NCBI GenBank assembly: GCA_021129445.1
Contig: JAJOLG010000063.1
Span: 1,821-26,613, forward strand
DNA length: 24,793 nt
Reading direction: 5' to 3'
Source: Candidatus Altimarinota bacterium
GTDB taxonomy: Bacteria > Patescibacteriota > Gracilibacteria > GCA-2401425 > JAJOLG01
How positions within the stretch are numbered: the stretch's first letter is position 1; each line of letters begins with the position of its first letter. The notes beneath the pieces are model-generated. The model did not search any database. It was not told the origin of the DNA and saw only the letters and a list, made by a program, of their open reading frames with translations. Positions 16,204-24,793 of the stretch are shown here, piece by piece. Both the position numbers and the translations under genes were made by a program.

Positions 16204-18810
16204 ATGATAAAATTTGTAAAAAATAGAGAATGAGATGTTCTTAATTTTAAAATTGAAAAAATTGAAAATGCAATTTTAAATGCTGGAAAAGCAATTTGAC
16301 AATTTTCCAACGAAGATAATGAAAAAATAAAAGATTTAAGTGAAAAAGTTGTGTGTAATTTGCAAAAAATCACAATTGAATGAGTTTTAGATATTGAAAA
16401 AATTCAGGATGTTGTGGAAAATACTTTGATGGAAGAAAAAGAATTTAACCTTGCGAAGGAATATATTATTTACAGAAATAAGAGAATTGAAGAAAGAAGA
16501 TGAAGCCACAAAAAAGTGATAAAAAAACTTGAAAAACAAAAATTGACAATTACAAAATTTGATTGATCAAAAGAGCTTTTTTCAATGAATAAAATTAAAA
16601 AAACTTACGATTTTGTTGCGAAAGAATTGGAAAAAGATTGTCCTTTTGATCCAATCGAGAAAAAAATGAAATCTTACATGGTTGACTGAATAAAAACCGA
16701 AGATATTACTAAGTTAATCATAAAATCTGCAATTGACTTAATTTCTGTTGAAAATATAAAATGGCAAAATATCGCATGAAGATTTGCGATTTTGGATTTG
16801 TATAAAAAAGCTTCAAGAAACAGAAATATTGAAAATTGAGATGTATATTCTTGAAAAAATTTTAAGGATTTATTTGATCAATATATCGAAAAAGGTCTTT
16901 ATTATAAAGATTTTTATGAATATTATACCGAAGAAGAAATTTTTAGAGCATGAGAATATTTGGATCAACAAAGAGATTTTGAATATAACTACTCAACAAT
17001 TTTGATGTTTTCAAAAAGGTATTTGTTAAATCCAAACAAACATGTGATGGAACTTCCGCAGGAAATGTATATGGCCGCAGCACTTTTCTTGGCAATTCCT
17101 GAAAAAAGAAATGTGAGACTAAAAACAGCAATTCAAATTTATGAATACTGCTCTTCACAAAAAATCTCACTTCCAACACCAACTTTAATGAATGCAAGAA
17201 CAAATTATCAACAACTTTCATCTTGTTTCGTGCTAAGCCTTGATGATGATTTAAGGTCAATTTATCACAATGTGGAAAATATGGCTCAAATCTCAAAATT
17301 TTGATGATGAGTTTGAAGCTATTTATGACATATTAGATCTCAATGATGATATATTAGATGAAATAAATGAGCTGCTGGATGAGTTGCACCATGGATAAAA
17401 GTAATAAACGACACTGCAATCGCAGTAAACCAACTTTGAACAAGAAAATGATCAATTTCTGTAACTTTGGATGTTTGGCACAGAGATATTGAAGAATTTT
17501 TGGAATTACAAACAGAAACCTGAGATATCAGAAGAAAATCTTTTGATGTTTTTCCTGCAATTTCAGTTCCAGATTTATTTATGAAAAGAGTTGAAGCAAA
17601 TGAGAAATGGACACTAATGGACCCAAAAGAAGTAAAAGATGTGACATGAAAAAGACTTGAAGATTTTTTCTGAGAAGATTTTGAAAAATTTTATGTTGAA
17701 TGTGAAAATAATAAAAAATTAACATTAAATAAAAAAATTTTAGCAAAAGATATTTTTAAAACTTATTTAAAATCTGTTGTTGAAACTTGAATGCCTTATA
17801 CTTTTTTTAGAGACACTGTAAATAAATTAAATCCAAATAAACATGCTTGAAATGTTTATTCAACTCAACTTTGTACAGAAATTTGTCAAAATACTTCACC
17901 TTCAAAATTTGTTGAAGAAACTTATGAAAACTGAGAAGTTTCAATAAAATACACACCATGAGATACAGTTGTTTGTAATTTAGCATCAATAAATGTTGCA
18001 AAAGTAAATAAAGACAAAGAAATTAAAAAAGTTATTCCAGTTGCAATGAAAATTTTGGATAATGTAATTGATTTGAATTTTTACCCAGTAAAAGAAACTG
18101 AAATTACTGCAAAAAAATACAGGTCAGTTTGACTTTGATTTATGTGACTTGCTGAACATTTAGCTTGCAACAAAATGCAATATGATAGCCAAGAAGCGAA
18201 AGAATATACAGAAAATTTATTTGAAAGATATGCATATTTTACACTAAAAGCATCTGCGGATTTAGCAAAAGAAAAGTGAGCATATGAATTATTTGAATGA
18301 TCAGAACGGTCAAAATGAATTTTAATTTGAAAAGACAAAGAATATTTTACAAAAAATTCTGAAATATCAGAAAAATGGCATAAACTAATCGATCAAATTC
18401 AGGAAACATGAGTAAGATTCGCATACCACACTGCACCCGCTCCAAATACTTCAACTGCAATGGTTGTTTGAACAACTGCATGACTTTTACCTGTTTACAA
18501 AAAATATTTTGTAGAAACAAATATGATCGCACCATCTGTAAATGTTGCTCCAAACTTAAATAAAAATAATTTTTGGTATTACAAAGAGTATGTAAATATG
18601 AATATGAACGATGTGATTGACATGATGGAATGAATTTATAAACGGGTTGATCAATCTGTTTCGTTTGAATGGATAATAAATCCAATGAATGTATCACCTG
18701 TTGAAATTTATAATTATTATTTTAAAACTTGGAGAGCTGGAATTAAAACAATTTATTATGTGAGGTCTATGAGTTTGGATATTAATGAATGTGTTAGTTG
18801 TAGTTGATAA
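16204..18810 (+). CDS. nrdA: Class I ribonucleoside-diphosphate reductase, large subunit, 868 aa
   Basis: Reduces ribonucleotides to deoxyribonucleotides using a radical from a small subunit not in this window. The N-terminal ATP cone (MIKFVKNREGDVLNFKIEKIENAIL) may be followed by a second, diverged one (about 110-200). The barrel begins near residue 310 with SLPTPTLMNAR and SSCFVLSLDDDL (C341), then FGGGVGSYLGHIRSQGGYIRG. The thiyl-radical loop is STQLCTEICQN (C557, E559), with Gln555 where E. coli NrdA has Asn437. The redox partner Cys is C591 (VVCNLASINV). KTIYYVRS holds the tyrosine pair of the radical path, and the tail CVSCSG is the mobile dithiol. At 868 aa it is longer than E. coli NrdA (761), through the N-terminal part. 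It stands alone between a promoter and a terminator. Confidence 0.94.
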
Positions 18811-18838
18811 AAAAAATAGCCTTATGGCTATTTTTTTT
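18811..18838. terminator. Bidirectional terminator between nrdA and the O-methyltransferase gene
   Basis: Perfect stem AAAAATAGCC / GGCTATTTTT with TTAT loop, then T-run on the plus strand; the A-run gives a T-run on the minus strand. It overlaps the stop codon of the converging gene (18837-18839). Confidence 0.85.
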
Positions 18839-19406
18839 ATTTTCTTCTTAAAATCATAACTCAATCCAAAACCTCCTCATCATGCACCGGTAAAACAAAA
18901 AACTCAAAATCATCCTGATTTCACTCAATATATTCATACAAATTTTCCATTTTTGACTTAAATTTCATCACATCATCAATAAAAATTATTGAACCAGGCT
19001 TGGTATTTTTTTTAATTTTCAACAAAAAGTCCAAATAATATTTTTTTCTCGCATCAATAAATACAAAATCAAAAATTTCATCTCACAAATCAAAATCCAA
19101 AAAATTTCCAAAATTAAAATCAACAATTTTTTCTAATCAAACCGCCAAAATATTTTTTTTTGCATCTTCAAAAGACGGCAAAGATACATCAAAAGTTTTC
19201 AATTTTCATCATTTTTTTTCCAAAATATCAGCAATCCAAATTGTTGAATAACCATTTGCACAACCGATTTCAAGGACATTTTTTACTCATGAAATATCGA
19301 TTAAAAATGCCAAAAATTTTGCATTTACTTCCGATAAGTTTGGAATATTTTCTTTAATTCAGAATTTTTTTAGTTTTTTTAGGAATTTTTTTCTTTGTTG
19401 ATTCAT
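18837..19406 (-). CDS. O-methyltransferase (class I SAM, YrrM/COMT-like), 189 aa
   Basis: Starts with a helical leader (RKKFLKKLKKFGIKENIPNLSEVNAKFLAFLIDI), typical of the family. Then motif I NVLEIGCANGYSTIWIADIL (residues about 42-60), the acidic ribose contact KTFDVSLPSFEDAKKNI, DFVFIDARKKYYLDFLLKI (metal/catalytic DARK, as FIDa.K..y in this family) and PGSIIFIDDVM. Such enzymes methylate catechol-like compounds, or tRNA 5-hydroxyuridine (TrmR). The length is slightly below the usual 210-220. The substrate cannot be told. It is monocistronic and diverges from the radical SAM gene. Confidence 0.85.
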
Positions 19407-19427
19407 AAAAAAATTTAATTTTTCAAA

Positions 19428-19455
19428 ATTAAACAAAAAAAATTTTCAAACACAA
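19428..19455 (-). promoter_or_regulatory. Promoter of the O-methyltransferase gene
   Basis: TTGTGT (455-450), 16-bp spacer with A4 then T8, TTTAAT (433-428) on the minus strand, about 22 bp before ATG 19406. It overlaps the divergent promoter. Confidence 0.45.
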
Positions 19456-19471
19456 AAAAAATTTTTTAAAT
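19443..19471 (+). promoter_or_regulatory. Promoter of the radical SAM gene
   Basis: TTTTCA (443-448), 17-bp spacer with A8 then T-run, TTAAAT (466-471), about 20 bp before ATG 19492. Confidence 0.4.
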
Positions 19472-19491
19472 AAAGAAAAAAATTTAAAAAA

Positions 19492-20490
19492 ATGATATTT
19501 TACATCGAAAAAAAGGCAAAAAATTTACCACAAGTAAAAAAAATTTTAGAAAAATTCCCAAAAGCAAAAATTTTGGAAATTGATAATTATAAAAATTTAT
19601 TTGATAAAAAAATTTCTTGAACAATCTGAGAAAATATTTTTATTTTAGCAAAACTTGACTCAAATCCAATCACAAGTGCACCGCCAAAATATTGACATAA
19701 TTGAAATGCATATTTTTTTAAAACATCACTAAATTGTATTTTTGATTGTAGTTATTGCTTTCTGAAATGAGCTTTTAAAAATTCTTACCCGGTTTTATTT
19801 TTGAACTACGAAGAAATTCAGAAAAAAATTGAAGAAAAAATTTTGGAAATCAAAAAAGAAAATCCAAATCACGAAACAATTCGGTTTTATTCGTCGGATT
19901 ATTCCGATATTCAAGGTTTTGATTTTATGTCAAATTTTAACGAAAATTTTATAAAATTTTTTGAAAAATTTGAAAATGTAATGATGGAAACCCGCACAAA
20001 ATCAGCAAATATTGAAAATTTTTTAGAAATAGCCAAAAAATGATTTGTTCCAAAAAATACTGAAATTGCATTTTCATTAAACCCTCAAAGTTTAATTGAA
20101 AAATACGAGAAAAAAACTGCAAGTTTAGAAGCAAGATTTTCTGCAATAAATAAACTTTTAGCAAAATGATTTAAAGTTTGATTGAGATTTTTGCCACTTT
20201 TACCGGTGCAAAATTATGAAGAAATTTACAAAAAATTTTTAAACGAGGTTAAAAAAAATATCCCAATGGATAAAATTTTTTCAGTTTTTGCAACTTGATT
20301 GCTTTACACAAAAGAAGATTATAAAAAGATTTTACAAAAAAATCCTGAATTAGATATTTTGTATCAATTACAGGATTGATGAGATTGATTTTTTCGCGAA
20401 AAAGAAAAAATTAGAAAAAAATTTTACGAAATTTTTGATGAATTTCATGAGAAAACTATTATTTGTTTAGATGAGAAGAATTTAATTTAA
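19492..20490 (+). CDS. Radical SAM protein of the spore photoproduct lyase (SplB) family, 332 aa
   Basis: The cluster-binding motif is CIFDCSYC (C82, C86, C89; CX3CX2C, all present), within TSLNCIFDCSYCFLKGAFKNSYPVLF, very like the SplB segment. The central part has RFYSSDYSDIQGFD and METRTKSANIENFL, and later IAFSLNPQSLIEKYEKKTASLEARFSAINKLLAKGFKVGLRFLPLLPVQNYEEIY, the 'SLNP..i...E..T.s...Rl.A' pattern of SplB-like enzymes. SplB repairs the UV spore photoproduct in endospore formers. This organism is not expected to form spores, so the substrate may be another DNA lesion or something else. It has its own promoter and converges on map. Confidence 0.85.
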
Positions 20491-21272
20491 AACATCTTCA
20501 AATCAAAATCCCCTGTCAATAATTCCGGTCAATCCTTTGTAATCAACACCGAATGCTCCCATTGCGCTCAAATTGCATAATCCTTCGCAACTGCCGACCA
20601 TCAATCTTCCAAAATATAACAATGTTTCTGCTTTCAATTCGTTGCCATCGGCTCAATCGCCAAAACCATTCATTCTTTTATTAAAGGCCCTGTTCATTTT
20701 TTTCAATAATTTAAAATCTCCGGTTCTTCATGCAACTCCGCTCAAACTCAATGCCCAGTAAAATCCCGAATTGGACAATATCAAGCCCTTTGAATAGTTT
20801 TCTGCACAGCATTTTCAATATCTCAAATTCTATTTCACGGAACAGCCTGCTTTATTCATTTTAACATTGCTTGTTTTACAACTTTTGATAAATGCTCCGC
20901 TTCTGAATTTTTTCAAACCACATAAGTTCTACAAGAATCCGAATGAACTCATTGCTGATAAATTCAACAATCAATTTTCAAAATATCTCAATTTTCTAAA
21001 ACATCTTTTTTCGAAGGAACTCAATGCACAACAATATCATTTAAAGATGTACATAAAACCGCTGGAAATCATCAATACCCTTTAAAAGATGGAATAACAT
21101 TATACTTTTCGCATAACTCCTCTGCTAATTTATTTAATTGAAATGTCGAAACACCAGGTTTTACCATTTTTCAAACCTCATCATGAATTTTCGCCAAAAT
21201 CTTTCATCATTCGCGAATTGCTTTTATTTGAGCCGGTGTTTTAATTTTTATTCATCATTTTTTTTTAGCCAC
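20487..21272 (-). CDS. map: Methionine aminopeptidase type I, 261 aa
   Basis: Removes the N-terminal methionine from new proteins. The metal ligands are all visible: KIDCGIYQQGVHSDSCRT (two aspartates), FTGHGVGAELHEEP (histidine), MVLAIEPMAT (glutamate) and QWEHSVLIT (glutamate). The substrate-pocket KGYGGFPAVLCTSLNDIVVHGVP is complete. TGA encodes most glycines, including GHG and YGG. No ATG fits: the frame is open back to a TAA at 21282 and the only usual start is GTG at 21272 (VAKKKGGIKIKTPAQIKAIREGGKI). Its stop shares TTAA with the stop of the converging radical SAM gene, a 4-bp overlap. It is monocistronic. Confidence 0.93.
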
Positions 21273-21301
21273 AATTTTTTGTTATTTTTTAATTTTTTAT
21301 A

Positions 21302-21329
21302 TTGATAAAAAATTTTTCTGTTTTTACAA
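21302..21329 (-). promoter_or_regulatory. Promoter of map
   Basis: TTGTAA (329-324), 16-bp spacer with A5 then T-run, TATCAA (307-302) on the minus strand, about 30 bp before GTG 21272. Confidence 0.45.
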
Positions 21330-21378
21330 AAAAATTTTAAAGTTTTTTTGAAAAAATTATTTTGATTATTTTTATATT

Positions 21379-21461
21379 TTTTTAAGAAAAATAATTTTTC
21401 AAAGCAAAACTGTTTGAGTAAAGCGAGTTTTTTGGTGAAGAAAAAATATTTTTCTTAAAAA
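21379..21461. repeat. 83-bp inverted repeat in the map-tsf intergenic region
   Basis: Arms 21379-21400 and 21440-21461 pair over 21 of 22 bases (one mismatch). The 39-bp middle part has further pairing (AAAACT with AGTTTT) and is less AT-rich. Both flanking genes point away, so it is not the terminator of either. It may be a small RNA, a mobile palindrome or a structural site. The rest of 21273-21557 holds only the two promoters. Confidence 0.55.
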
Positions 21462-21499
21462 GAAATCTTAAAAAAATAATAAAAAATCTCAAAAAAAAT

Positions 21500-21528
21500 T
21501 TGATATTGAAAAAAAAATTTTTTACACT
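21500..21528 (+). promoter_or_regulatory. Promoter of tsf
   Basis: TTGATA (500-505), 17-bp spacer with A9 then T-run, TACACT (523-528), 29 bp before ATG 21558. Confidence 0.6.
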
Positions 21529-21557
21529 TTCAGAAAGTATTAATTTAACAAAAAAAT

Positions 21558-22331
21558 ATGTCAAATATTACTGCCTCAATGGTAAATGAACTTAGACAAG
21601 AAACTTGAGCTTGAATGATGGCTTGTAAAAAAGCGTTAGTTGAAACAAATTGAGATAAAGAACTTGCAAAAGATGTTTTAAGAAAATCTCTTTGATGAAA
21701 AGCACAATCTAAAATGGATAGAGCAACTTGAGAATGAAGAATTTTTACAAAAAAAGAATGAAATAAATCTGCAATTGTAAAAATCTGATGCGAAACTGAT
21801 TTCGTTGCAAATAATGATAAAGTTGCAGAATATGCAAATTGACTTTTAGACGAAGCAATTTCAAATTGAGCAGACTCTGCAATGCAAAAAGCAAAAGATA
21901 CACTAGCTGAATTTATCTGAATTATTTGAGAAAATATAAAAGTTGAAGAAATCAAAGTTATTGAATCTGAAATTTCTTGAACTTATGTTCATTCAAACTG
22001 AAAAATTTGAGTAATTGTTGCTTTAAACTGAGGTTCTGAAGAAGTTGCATCTGATATCGCAATGCATGCTGCTGCAATGATGCCAGAAGTTTTAGATCCA
22101 TCTGAAATTGCAGATTCTGTAATTGAACACGAAAAACAATTTTGGGAAGAAGAATTAAAATGAAAACCAGAAAATATTATTGAAAATATCATGAAATGAA
22201 AAGAGAAAAAATTCAGATGAGAAAAAGCTCTTAAAACTCAAAATTTTGTAAAAGATCCATCTCTAACTTGTGAATGATATGCTAAAAATGCTTGATGAGA
22301 AATTATTGAATTTATGAGAATTTCTGTTTAG
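21558..22331 (+). CDS. tsf: Elongation factor Ts, 257 aa
   Basis: Exchanges GDP for GTP on EF-Tu. The N-terminal UBA-like domain ([39 protein letters not shown]) is followed by the core with the EF-Tu-contact motif CETDFVANND (about residues 75-85) and AEYANGLLDEAI. The C-terminal parts include [37 protein letters not shown] and FWEEELKGKPENIIENIMKGKEKKFRGEKALKTQNFVKDPSLT, with the usual ending (EIIEFMRISV). Full length. In many bacteria tsf follows rpsB; here it stands alone between its own promoter and terminator. Confidence 0.95.
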
Positions 22332-22353
22332 TTTTTGAAAAAAATTGTAATTT

Positions 22354-22380
22354 AAAAAAACTCCTTTTTGGAGTTTTTTT
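22354..22380. terminator. Bidirectional terminator between tsf and rel
   Basis: 11-bp stem AAAAAAACTCC / GGAGTTTTTTT with a T5 loop. T-runs appear on both strands, and it lies between the converging stops at 22331 and 22409. Confidence 0.85.
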
Positions 22381-22408
22381 AATTTTTTAATATTATTTAA
22401 AAAATTTT

Positions 22409-24574
22409 CTACGACTTCAAATTCTTCACAAAAATATTCTGAACAAAATCCAATTCCTGAATTTTTTCAACCAACAACGAAAAATTATTTAAATTTGTAA
22501 AATAAACTCAAATTTTTAAAACCTGAAAATTTGGATTTAAATCCTCTTCATAAAAAATTTTTGAAATCCAAACTCAATCAATATCAAAAATTTTAAAAAC
22601 TTTTCAAGAATCATTTGCTAAATATAAAAATTCAATGTCCAAATCCGCAGTATATTCAGCAGGTCATCATTCCCAATATCATTTTATAAACCTTTTATAA
22701 TCTGCAGATTTTACAAAAGGACAGGATTTTTTATGTACTCAAATATACGATCACCTTCAAACATATCAAATAATCTCATCTCATTCTTGCGGATCACAAC
22801 AAGTTTTCATCAATTTGTAATTATCTCATCATCCTTTAAAATATACTCATTTTCATCTTTCCCCTTTCTTATTTTTCTCTTTTTCATCTATTTTTTTCTC
22901 AACTTTTGAAAATAATTTTTCTGATCATAAAATTTTTTTGATTACAAAAATCGTTGGAATTGCTCATTTTCAAATTTTTTCTAAAAGCTCTTCTCTTTCA
23001 TTTTTTGTCATTTTTTTTCAATCAAACTCTTTTAAAATTGAATAATTTTTATCAAGTTTATTTTGTCATAATTTTATTAAACATTCATTTAATAATTTTA
23101 TTCAATCCTCTAAAAGTAAATCTTTATTTTGCTCATTTAGCCATTTTTTAATTTCAGAAATGGCTCTTGAAGTTTTCACAAAGTTTAACCACATTGGATT
23201 TGGCTTTGCAGACTGACTTGTGTTTATTTTTATGGTATCTCAATTGTTTAAAATGGTTTTTAAAGCCACTCACCTTCAATTTATATTCGCTCAAACACAC
23301 TTTAATCATACTTCTGTATGAACTGCAAAGGCAAAATCAAGTGCAGTTGCTCATTTTGGCAAATCTTTAATGTCTCACCTTGGTGTTAAAACAAAAATTC
23401 TTGCATGCAAAGCATCAGAATGAACACTTTTTAAAAATTCATCATTATCTTCAATTTCATTTTCCAAATCTATCAAATTTTTTATAAATCTTCATTGCTC
23501 ATCTCTTTTTAATCACTCTTTATATGACCAATGCGATGCAGCTCAATATTCTGCCTCAAAATGCATTTCTTTTGTACGAATTTGAATTTCAACCGGCCTA
23601 ATTTCATTATCAAATTCTTGTCAAAGTCAAATAACAACAGTGTGCAAACTCCTGTATCCATTTGGCTTTGGAGTGGAAATATAATCCTTAAAACGATGTG
23701 TTAAAGGACGATAATATTTATGCATAATTCATAAAATCCTATAACAATCCTCAACAGAATCAACAATAACTCTAATCGCAAAAATATCATAAATTTCAGT
23801 AATATTTTGCACATTTTTCATATTCAATTTTTTAAAAATCGAATAATTTCACTTTACCCTTCAAGAAATAGAAAAATTTTTAAAATTTTCTCATTTAATA
23901 ATATGCGAAATTCTATCTTCTGAATTTTTCATAAAATCATCACCCATTTCTCAAATTTGCCTTCAAATATTTTCAAATTGCTTTTTACTCAAAATCTCAA
24001 AACACAAATCCTCCAAAGGTGTTTTCATCTTGTAAATACCAAGCCTTTCAGCAACTGGAACATAAATATCCATCGTTTCCTGAGCTATTCTTTTTTGCTT
24101 TTTCTCAGGTAAAACTCAAATTGTTTTTAAATTATGAAATCTATCTGATAATTTTATAAAAACAACTCTCAAATCCTTTGCCATTGCAATAAACATTTTT
24201 CTGAGAGATTTTATCTTCGCATCATTTTTATCTCACGATAAATCAATATTTGAAACTTTTGTCAATCACTCAACAATCACCGCAACTTCATCTCAAAAAT
24301 TCTCCTTAATATCATCAATCGAATAACTTGTATCCTCAACAACATCATGTAAAATCGCAGAAATAACCGTTTCAGTTCACGGTTTTAAGTCTAAAACAAT
24401 CTTTGCAACCTCAACAGGATGTGCGATGTAATCCTCTCATGATGCCCTAAATTGACCCTCATGAGCTTTTTTTGCAAAAAAATATGCTTTTTCAACCTCA
24501 TCCAAATTTATTTTTTCTTTTAAATTTAGATTAATTTCATCAATTTTTTCCTTTAAAGATTTTAAATAATTCAT
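22409..24574 (-). CDS. rel: Bifunctional (p)ppGpp synthetase/hydrolase Rel, 721 aa
   Basis: Makes and breaks the stringent-response alarmone. The HD hydrolase domain has YIAHPVEVAKI (residues about 49-59) and ILHDVVEDT (74-82). The synthetase domain has RFKDYISTPKPNGYRSLHT (294-312); the RFKD form marks bifunctional Rel/SpoT enzymes. It also has VEIQIRTKEMHFEAEYGAASHWSYK. Then come TGS ([33 protein letters not shown]), a helical region, the zinc-finger/CC region (LMKTCCDPQEGDEIIGYVGRGSYIGVHKKSCPF) and a C-terminal ACT-like domain (EYTADLDIEFLYL ... NFSLLVEKIQELDFVQNIFV). All domains of a long Rel are present. It is monocistronic, with a good promoter and a short AT leader. Confidence 0.96.
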
Positions 24575-24591
24575 AAAAAAATTTTTTACAT

Positions 24592-24620
24592 ACTATAAAA
24601 TCTTTTTTAGGAAAAGACAA
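24592..24620 (-). promoter_or_regulatory. Promoter of rel
   Basis: TTGTCT (620-615), 17-bp spacer, TATAGT (597-592) on the minus strand: one of the best housekeeping-type matches in the window. The leader would be about 10 nt long and without a ribosome-binding site. Confidence 0.65.
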
Positions 24621-24629
24621 TTTTTTTTG

Positions 24630-24654
24630 TTTAATTGTAATTAAAACAATTAAA
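24630..24654. repeat. AT-only hairpin upstream of the rel promoter
   Basis: Perfect 9-bp inverted repeat TTTAATTGT / ACAATTAAA (630-638, 646-654), overlapping the stop codon of the partial gene and lying 10 bp upstream of the rel -35 box. No T-run follows on the minus strand, so it is a poor terminator; it might be an operator or a chance palindrome. Confidence 0.3.
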
Positions 24655-24793
24655 ACATAACTTTTTCTCTATCTAAAACACTTTTTTCATTTCAATTTCT
24701 ATCAAATAAAATTTTTGCAAACCTTCATAAAAAACTTTTTTCCGCTTTTTTAAAAGATTTTTTATTGCAATGCGGACAAACTTCTCTGTATGA
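24650..24793 (-). CDS. C-terminal part of an unknown protein with a CxxC motif (5' end outside window)
   Basis: The minus-strand frame is open from the window edge to TAA at 24652-24650: 47 residues. It contains REVCPHCNKKSFKKAEKSF, a single CPHC that may be half of a zinc ribbon, followed by FAKILFDRNGNEKSVLDREKVMF. The frame is supported by TGA-encoded glycines in plausible places and by the position of the stop just before the rel promoter. No family can be named from this fragment. Confidence 0.6.

Noticed and set aside
17270-17400. Apparent frameshift in nrdA where the standard-code ORF ends near 17304
   Set aside because: The frame continues through TGA codons as KFGGGVGSYLGHIRSQGGYIRG, the normal family sequence.
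1-24793. The many short standard-code ORFs (60-136 codons) on both strands
   Set aside because: They stop at TGA, which is a glycine codon here, or lie antisense to genes with clear family motifs. Only the code-25 frames were kept.
1-24793. Widespread gene decay, suggested by frequent in-frame TGA
   Set aside because: TGA falls at conserved glycines in nearly every gene, so it is recoding and not pseudogenisation.
1-24793. CRISPR arrays, insertion sequences, integrases or prophage genes
   Set aside because: No spaced direct repeats, transposase or integrase motifs were seen; the long A and T runs are base-composition noise.

Overview
Organism. The window is very AT-rich and can only be read if UGA is translated as glycine; UAA and UAG are the only stops used. 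The first murC codons after ATG read through two TGA triplets exactly where the family has the glycines of its nucleotide-binding motif. The same holds in the RecG and FtsK Walker A loops, the IspE GLGG loop and the methyltransferase glycine loop. This is genetic code 25, known from Candidatus Absconditabacteria (SR1) and Candidatus Gracilibacteria (BD1-5), ultra-small CPR bacteria. I cannot choose between the two groups from the sequence. All coordinates below come from re-translation with code 25; standard-code translation breaks nearly every gene into fragments.

Layout. 1-1028: an IspE-like kinase (minus strand, partial) whose 5' end overlaps a 64-bp inverted-repeat element, then an interrupted plus-strand reading frame. 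1063-5569: a minus-strand operon with, in order of transcription, a canonical glycyl-tRNA synthetase, a second divergent glycyl-tRNA synthetase, a family 2 glycosyltransferase, a DUF2304 membrane protein and a hypothetical protein. 5684-7724: two exported proteins, one with a FecR-like domain, ending at a clear hairpin terminator. 7813-13949: a plus-strand cell-wall, repair and division block, murC-recG-three small membrane ORFs-ftsK. 14070-14143: tRNA-Cys(GCA). 14234-16068: a minus-strand cluster with a lysine-rich unknown protein, a frameshifted RelE/ParE-like toxin, a Trm9-like methyltransferase and a rhodanese. 16204-18810: class I ribonucleotide reductase large subunit. 18837-21272: an O-methyltransferase, a spore-photoproduct-lyase-like radical SAM protein and methionine aminopeptidase. 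21558-24574: EF-Ts and a full-length Rel (p)ppGpp synthetase/hydrolase. 24650-end: the 3' part of an unknown zinc-ribbon-like gene.

Regulation. Genes are packed into short operons with gaps of about 1-45 bp. I see no Shine-Dalgarno sequences; leaders are short and consist almost only of A and T. Most divergent intergenic regions hold a recognisable promoter of one shape: a -35 box beginning TTG, a 16-17 bp spacer made of an A-run followed by a T-run, and an AT-rich -10 box. Several operons end in hairpins with U-tracts that serve both strands.

Most interesting. Two complete glycyl-tRNA synthetase paralogues sit back to back in an organism that gave a stop codon to glycine. They differ mainly in the zinc-binding insertion and the anticodon-binding domain. 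One may have specialised on the recoding tRNA-Gly(UCA), which lacks C36 of ordinary glycine tRNAs; this is inference and is testable.
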